Of a stretch of 11,081 nt of DNA, positions 7,116 to 11,081 are shown piece after piece. Numbering within the stretch: the first letter of the stretch is position 1; each line of letters starts with the position of its first letter. The stretch comes from an uncultured Pedobacter sp. GTDB lineage: Bacteria; Bacteroidota; Bacteroidia; Sphingobacteriales; Sphingobacteriaceae. Under the pieces are notes generated by a model, which did no database searches, was not told where the DNA came from, and saw only the letters and a program-made list of their open reading frames with translations. The position numbers and the translations under genes were made by a program. The DNA lies in assembly GCF_946480185.1 (NCBI RefSeq), contig NZ_CAMLIG010000054.1:1-11081 (forward strand), in the 5' to 3' direction.

Positions 7116-8276
7116 TAAATACAATAACGGATACTTAATCGGTAGATTTCGGATAACCTCGTTCACCTTTGGCTGATGGTCGAGTGCTTTCCAAGTGTTA
7201 AACCACATTTGATTCTGGTAGGCATTTGCACCAAAAATTAATGAAGGTTGTGCCACCGGCCAGTCGTTCCAGTACATCACGTCCGGTTTTAATGTCCATT
7301 TGTTTTTGTCTGCAATGAAAGGCTGCATAAACTCGATTCCTTTTTTGATCGATTTCCCGTCGGTTGTTGTGTAACCGAAAAGATTATTCTCTTTAGTTGA
7401 AAGTATCTGGCAGAGAATGGTCATTGCATCCAGATTGAAAAGTGAATAGCCATAAGGTTTGGTACGGGCCATCTCCTGAGGGAAACTTCCGTTTACATCC
7501 ATTTGATTTGGCAAAAGAACAGTTTTATAACGGTCTGATGCAAACTTTAAAAGTTGCTGATTGCCTGTCAACTTTGCAAAACCCGCAACCTGTAGGGTAA
7601 AACAGGTTCCGTGATTGTTCTTGGCGTTCATCTCCTCGTTTCCGTTTTTGCTGGTCATCAGCCATTTCAAATATTCAGAAAACCAGTTTTTGATGGCCTT
7701 TAAATCTGTTGCATTTATCCTGTTCTCCATCACCAAAGTCCCCTGTGCAACATCCAGTAAATGGATGGTATCAATAATTCCGATTCCCCTGCCCGTAAAC
7801 CTTCCCTTTATTGCCTGCGCATATTCAAGATTGGAGTTCATTAAGGTTTCTGGGTTTACGAACCAAGCCTTTAAATGCAGTACAGCCTGTTTCACATATT
7901 TTTCATCGCCTGTAATCTTATATGCTGATGCCAGAGCGCCAATGATTTTGCTGAAACGGATCATGGCAAAACGGTGCGCCACAAAATTGTCTGGGTTAGT
8001 CAGCCCGTCTTTTTGGATGTAGGGCGCATTTGCATCCGCAGGATCCGGCCACCAATAATCCCCCTCGGAGTAAAAATCATGCTTTCCGCCTGCACTTCTT
8101 TTTGATGTTTCCGCTGTTACGGTAACGGGCTGCTGCCGCATTGCCCAGTCCGCTTCGGACAAAGTCTGTTTTTTCAAGACTTCTTCTGCCCGTTTTTCAA
8201 TACTGTTTTTTTTATCCAATTTGGGAGAACATCCCACAAAAAACAGTAGTCCTATAACACTTAAAAATATCTTCAT
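7113..8276 (-). CDS. PL38-like polysaccharide lyase (alginate_lyase fold), lipoprotein
   Basis: A 387-residue (alpha/alpha)n-toroid lyase of the alginate_lyase domain type (PF05426), closest in pattern to PL38, whose described members cut beta-1,4-glucuronan or alginate. Visible hallmarks are GDYWWPDP (72-79) near the N-terminus, the NNHGT motif at 220-224 with His222 as likely catalytic residue, and ARTKPYGYSLFNLDA (270-284), where Arg271 and Tyr277 fall at spacings close to Arg239/Tyr246 of PL5 lyase A1-III. The N-terminus is a lipoprotein signal ending FVGC with Cys16, followed by SPKLDKK. No acidic export signal is seen, so a periplasmic face is likely. The start ATG lies one base after the GH2 stop (TAA T ATG), strongly suggesting translational coupling. 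Family assignment to PL38 rather than PL5 or an unclassified relative is by motif memory; the uronate-lyase activity is the safer statement. Confidence 0.83.
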   Translation of the reverse strand: MKIFLSVIGLLFFVGCSPKLDKKNSIEKRAEEVLKKQTLSEADWAMRQQPVTVTAETSKRSAGGKHDFYSEGDYWWPDPADANAPYIQKDGLTNPDNFVAHRFAMIRFSKIIGALASAYKITGDEKYVKQAVLHLKAWFVNPETLMNSNLEYAQAIKGRFTGRGIGIIDTIHLLDVAQGTLVMENRINATDLKAIKNWFSEYLKWLMTSKNGNEEMNAKNNHGTCFTLQVAGFAKLTGNQQLLKFASDRYKTVLLPNQMDVNGSFPQEMARTKPYGYSLFNLDAMTILCQILSTKENNLFGYTTTDGKSIKKGIEFMQPFIADKNKWTLKPDVMYWNDWPVAQPSLIFGANAYQNQMWFNTWKALDHQPKVNEVIRNLPIKYPLLYL

Positions 8277-8277
8277 A

Positions 8278-10734
8278 TTACAAATTTAAAAACTGGGTTG
8301 AAATTCCATCGGCTTTTACCGACGCTACACTTTTACCATTTTTGGTGTACAGGCTAATTACTGCCCTGCCATTGTAAAGCTGTACTTTACGCGAGCCCGA
8401 TGAAGTTCCTTGGTCATCTATCAATTTCCCGTCTCCGGTTAAACCAAAATAAACGTAATTTTTGGCATCTAAACATAATACATTATTTGCATCCAATAAT
8501 TTAGCTTCAATGGTGATTTTACCCTCGGCGTCCTTGATTTTTGTTAAAGTTAATTGAGCTGGCTTTCCCCATTTGGCTGTTTGGTAAGCCTGGGTAATTT
8601 CATCCGTTACGGTTTCTTTTCCCTTTTTCGCGATGACTTTAATTTCGTTATTTCCTTCCTGATAGTTTACCATCCAGCGCAAACCTGCCGCCGGAAAATC
8701 CTGACTGTTGCGCTTCCTTATTCCCTGACTTTTGCCGTTCACAAAAAGTTCTGCCTCATCTGCATTGGAATAAACTTTTACCATTCTTGCTTCGCCCTTA
8801 TCGCCCCAGCGTACCGGCCAGCTATGCCCGTAAATATGCGCCATTAAATCTTTGATCCAGTACGACTGGAAAACATAATAAGCTTCCTTTTTGGTAAAAT
8901 CTCTTTCTACCACGCCTTTTTGGTTCACATAAGGAACCGGATTGTCCGGGCGCACCGGCGTGGAAAAATCCTTGAAAGGCCAATAAGCCGAACCCGTTAA
9001 CCAGGGCATAGTTTCCTGTTCTTTTAAATGCCAGTCGATCAAATTACACACGTAAGATTCGCTCCAGTCGCCATCTTTTGAAACTCTTGCACTTCCGCCG
9101 AAAAGTGATGCATCTCCTGCCCTTTCATCTCCGGTATCTGACTTTTTAACTTTGCTCAGCGCATCATCCGGGTTTTCCGAATGGCGTCCGGCATGGCTAT
9201 CACCTCCCCACTCAATATGCAAAAAGTGGTCAACATCATTAAATTCGTTTTTCACGATTTCCTTATAATCGGTGTAGATACCTCGGTACCAGCCTGCCCA
9301 GATAGACGGCGAGTAAACATCCACAATATCCTTACAGAAATCGCATCTTCTTATAGCGGTCATTCTTGTTCTGTCCAGTTTGTGGCTCAAATTGTTAAGC
9401 TCGGTCATATACGCTCTGATTTTTCCTTTATCAAAGGTGGTAAAATCATTCGGCCAGTCGTTCTCATTGCCCAGTCCCCAGATGATTACCGCCGGGTGGT
9501 TATAATGCTGTTCGATCATATTGGTGAGCATTCTTTTGCCCTGTGCCTGGTAAACGGGCCCGCCCAGTCCGCCACGGCACCATGGGATTTCTTCCCATAC
9601 CATAATCCCTAAGCTATCGCAAAGGTTTAAAACAATACGTGACTGCTGATAATGGCCCAGACGGATAAAGTTGACGCCCATGTCTTTCATCATCTTCATT
9701 TCGGTGCGTATCATATCCTCCGTCATGGCGGCCCCTACACCGGCATGATCTTCATGGCGGTGGGTGCCTCTCAATAATAAACGCCTCCCGTTAAGCATGA
9801 ACGGTCCTTTTTTTACAAATTCAAAATTGCGGAAACCTACTTTTTCGGTATGTACCGCTTTTTCTCCGTTTTGCTCTGCCGTAATTTCAACGGTGTAAAG
9901 ATTGGGCGTTTCTGGCGACCATAGTGCTGGCTTTTTGATATTGATCAGCGAAAGTGCTTCTTCCGGCCTTAAGCCTTTGAATTCTTTTTGGCTGTTACTG
10001 ATGGTTTTGCCTTTAGGGTCGGTTACTCTGATGCTGATATTTGCATTTTGGATGTTTTGAGGGTTGTAAAAACGTGATGAAATTTTTAATGTTCCCTGCT
10101 TTCCTTTTACATCAACTTCTGCCAGAGCAAAAACTTTATCAATGGAGAGCTGTGGCTGATAGACTAAATTCAGGTAACGGTAAAGCCCCCCGTATATATT
10201 GAAATCGGCTAAATCCGAAGGCATCATCTCCAAATCCCTGGAATTATCACAACGGATAGAAATTGGGATCTGTCCCTTAAAACGTCCCTTAAATAAGGTG
10301 TCTTTTTTGAAGGATGCTACCGCATCGGTAATATCGACTGTCCATTCATCATAACCGCCCACGTGTTCCCCTACCTTGGTATTGAAAACATAGACCTGTG
10401 TTTTTTGTCCGGCGCCCTCAAAATGTAGGATGGTTCTTCCGTTTTTATAGGGGTTGTCTATCTTCAGACTGGTGCGGTACCAGCCCGGCCCTTGGTAATA
10501 ATTTACATCTGGGTCAACGGCATCCGTTGCGTTAAAGCAGTGGGGTAAATTTACTTTTGTCCATAAAGGCACACTCTCCGAGCTTCCGGGTTTTGCCTCG
10601 CGGTTGGCTTCCCAAATTCCTCCTAAATCACTTTTTAGAAATTCCCAGTTTTTAGTGAGCCTTTGGCTGTGCTGGGCTTGGGTGTTAAAAGAAAATATAG
10701 TGACTAATACTGCAAAAATTGTAATTCGCTTCAT
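8278..10734 (-). CDS. GH2 beta-glycosidase (beta-galactosidase/glucuronidase type)
   Basis: An 818-residue exported GH2 enzyme and first gene of the operon. Signal peptide 1-20 (NTQA before Gln21). Domains in order: jelly-roll sugar-binding domain at about 25-192 ending in GGLYRYL; Ig-like linker at about 195-303; TIM barrel at about 305-625; then two C-terminal beta-sandwich regions at about 645-720 and 725-818. The catalytic acid/base is Glu424 in GLGNEND and the nucleophile is Glu508 in HIEWGG, as in retaining GH2 enzymes. RGTHRHEDH (322-330) and MGVNFIRLGHYQQ match the family barrel entry. An N-x-K motif occurs at 604-606 (NQKG), in the position of the carboxylate-reading Asn-Lys pair of beta-glucuronidases. 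Similar NxKG occurs in Bacteroidota GH2s called galactosidases, so it hints at uronate recognition without proving it. The insertion between Glu508 and the GDWSESY stretch (555-561) is long and Gly/Asp-rich. Start chosen at ATG with the signal peptide directly after. Confidence 0.93.
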   Translation of the reverse strand: MKRITIFAVLVTIFSFNTQAQHSQRLTKNWEFLKSDLGGIWEANREAKPGSSESVPLWTKVNLPHCFNATDAVDPDVNYYQGPGWYRTSLKIDNPYKNGRTILHFEGAGQKTQVYVFNTKVGEHVGGYDEWTVDITDAVASFKKDTLFKGRFKGQIPISIRCDNSRDLEMMPSDLADFNIYGGLYRYLNLVYQPQLSIDKVFALAEVDVKGKQGTLKISSRFYNPQNIQNANISIRVTDPKGKTISNSQKEFKGLRPEEALSLINIKKPALWSPETPNLYTVEITAEQNGEKAVHTEKVGFRNFEFVKKGPFMLNGRRLLLRGTHRHEDHAGVGAAMTEDMIRTEMKMMKDMGVNFIRLGHYQQSRIVLNLCDSLGIMVWEEIPWCRGGLGGPVYQAQGKRMLTNMIEQHYNHPAVIIWGLGNENDWPNDFTTFDKGKIRAYMTELNNLSHKLDRTRMTAIRRCDFCKDIVDVYSPSIWAGWYRGIYTDYKEIVKNEFNDVDHFLHIEWGGDSHAGRHSENPDDALSKVKKSDTGDERAGDASLFGGSARVSKDGDWSESYVCNLIDWHLKEQETMPWLTGSAYWPFKDFSTPVRPDNPVPYVNQKGVVERDFTKKEAYYVFQSYWIKDLMAHIYGHSWPVRWGDKGEARMVKVYSNADEAELFVNGKSQGIRKRNSQDFPAAGLRWMVNYQEGNNEIKVIAKKGKETVTDEITQAYQTAKWGKPAQLTLTKIKDAEGKITIEAKLLDANNVLCLDAKNYVYFGLTGDGKLIDDQGTSSGSRKVQLYNGRAVISLYTKNGKSVASVKADGISTQFLNL

Positions 10735-11081
10735 TTAATGGCTTTATTAATAATTGGCAATTGCTAAAATAGAGGTTGTAACCGAACAGAACAGGGGAAT
10801 ATTTTAAGGAAGATATGGTAAAATCTTAATATTCTGTTTTTTTGATACAAATGAAACAGGTTTAAAAAATCTTTTAATTAAGATCTGAAATTTAATATGG
10901 AAATGGTGAAGAAAAGTAAAAAAGAGTTGCAACTTTAAAAGAAATGTCTGCTTATTTGTAAACGATAAATTTTTCATAACAATTTTATAAGATTAAATCA
11001 AAAAGGATTATTAAATCCTCTAATTACTATTTAACGTGAGTTCGGTTTAAGCGGCTAAGAATAGTTGTTTATTATTTTCTT
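10735..11081 (-). promoter_or_regulatory. Non-coding leader/promoter region of the GH2 operon
   Basis: These 347 bases are very AT-rich and hold no credible reading frame on either strand. As the only sequence before the GH2 start, the region should contain the operon promoter. I find only partial matches to the Bacteroidota TAnnTTTG element, for example TTCATTTG on the - strand around 10846-10853, with no well-spaced TTG partner. Possible protein-binding palindromes are AGTTGCAACT (10925-10934) and GCAATTGC (10757-10764). No riboswitch or tRNA is recognisable. Confidence 0.45.
11004..11019 (-). terminator. Weak hairpin plus T-run, possible end of an upstream - strand gene
   Basis: On the - strand AGGATT, a TAAT loop and AATCCT form a 6-bp stem followed at once by TTTTTG, the layout of a weak intrinsic terminator. 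It would end a - strand gene lying beyond 11081 and separate it from the GH2 operon. The stem is short and AT-rich, so confidence is low. Confidence 0.33.

Larger units (their letters stand above)
4521..10734 (-). other. Polysaccharide-utilisation operon GH2-PL38-GH88-PL6
   Basis: Four genes run in the same direction with gaps of 1, 74 and 4 bases and share the terminator at 4471-4512. All four products carry export signals: Sec signal peptides on GH2 and PL6, lipoboxes on the PL38-like protein and GH88. The set contains two uronate-specific lyases, one unsaturated-uronate hydrolase and one beta-glycosidase, so the likely target is a uronic-acid-containing heteropolysaccharide degraded in or near the periplasm. 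No SusC/SusD, sulfatase, transporter, kinase or regulator is within the window; these may lie beyond 11081. Confidence 0.8.

Noticed and set aside
10898..10938. Short + strand frame (13 codons, ATG GAA ATG GTG ...) in the GH2 leader
   Set aside because: Too short, no ribosome-binding site, and opposite to the operon; treated as non-coding.

Overview
The window looks like chromosomal DNA of a Bacteroidota species, most likely a Sphingobacteriaceae member (Pedobacter or Mucilaginibacter type). The reasons are AT-rich spacers, little use of Shine-Dalgarno sites, lipoproteins with short Bacteroidota-style lipoboxes, and a tightly packed carbohydrate-active-enzyme operon. This assignment comes from reading the sequence, not from a database search.

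Left part (1-1981, + strand): a GNAT acetyltransferase, a small alpha/beta hydrolase and a YoaK/DUF1275 membrane protein. The first two are very AT-rich and are separated by a spacer that looks like one arm of an interspersed repeat, so they may be accessory cargo. The hydrolase start is uncertain. Middle part (2002-4465): a membrane-anchored M20 metallopeptidase on the - strand, divergent from a 65-residue single-pass membrane protein, followed by a coiled-coil membrane protein with a signal peptide. A strong 16-bp hairpin at 4471-4512 closes this last gene and also lies just beyond the end of the convergent operon.

Right part (4521-10734, - strand): a four-gene polysaccharide-utilisation operon transcribed in the order GH2 beta-glycosidase, PL38/PL5-like lyase (alginate_lyase fold), GH88 unsaturated uronyl hydrolase, PL6 lyase (chondroitinase B/alginate lyase family). 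Spacing is 1 bp, 74 bp and 4 bp. All four proteins carry export signals: two Sec signal peptides and two lipoproteins. All key catalytic residues that I can place by motif are present.

The logic fits stepwise degradation of a uronic-acid-containing polysaccharide. Two lyases cut by beta-elimination and leave unsaturated uronic acids at new non-reducing ends. GH88 removes those residues, and GH2 removes a beta-linked sugar. No sulfatase, SusC/SusD pair, regulator or transporter lies in the window, so the substrate cannot be fixed. The enzyme mix matches neither a plain alginate operon (GH88 and GH2 are unexpected) nor a plain chondroitin/dermatan sulfate operon (no sulfatase, extra PL38-like lyase). 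The last 347 bases (10735-11081) are non-coding, very AT-rich, and probably hold the operon promoter.
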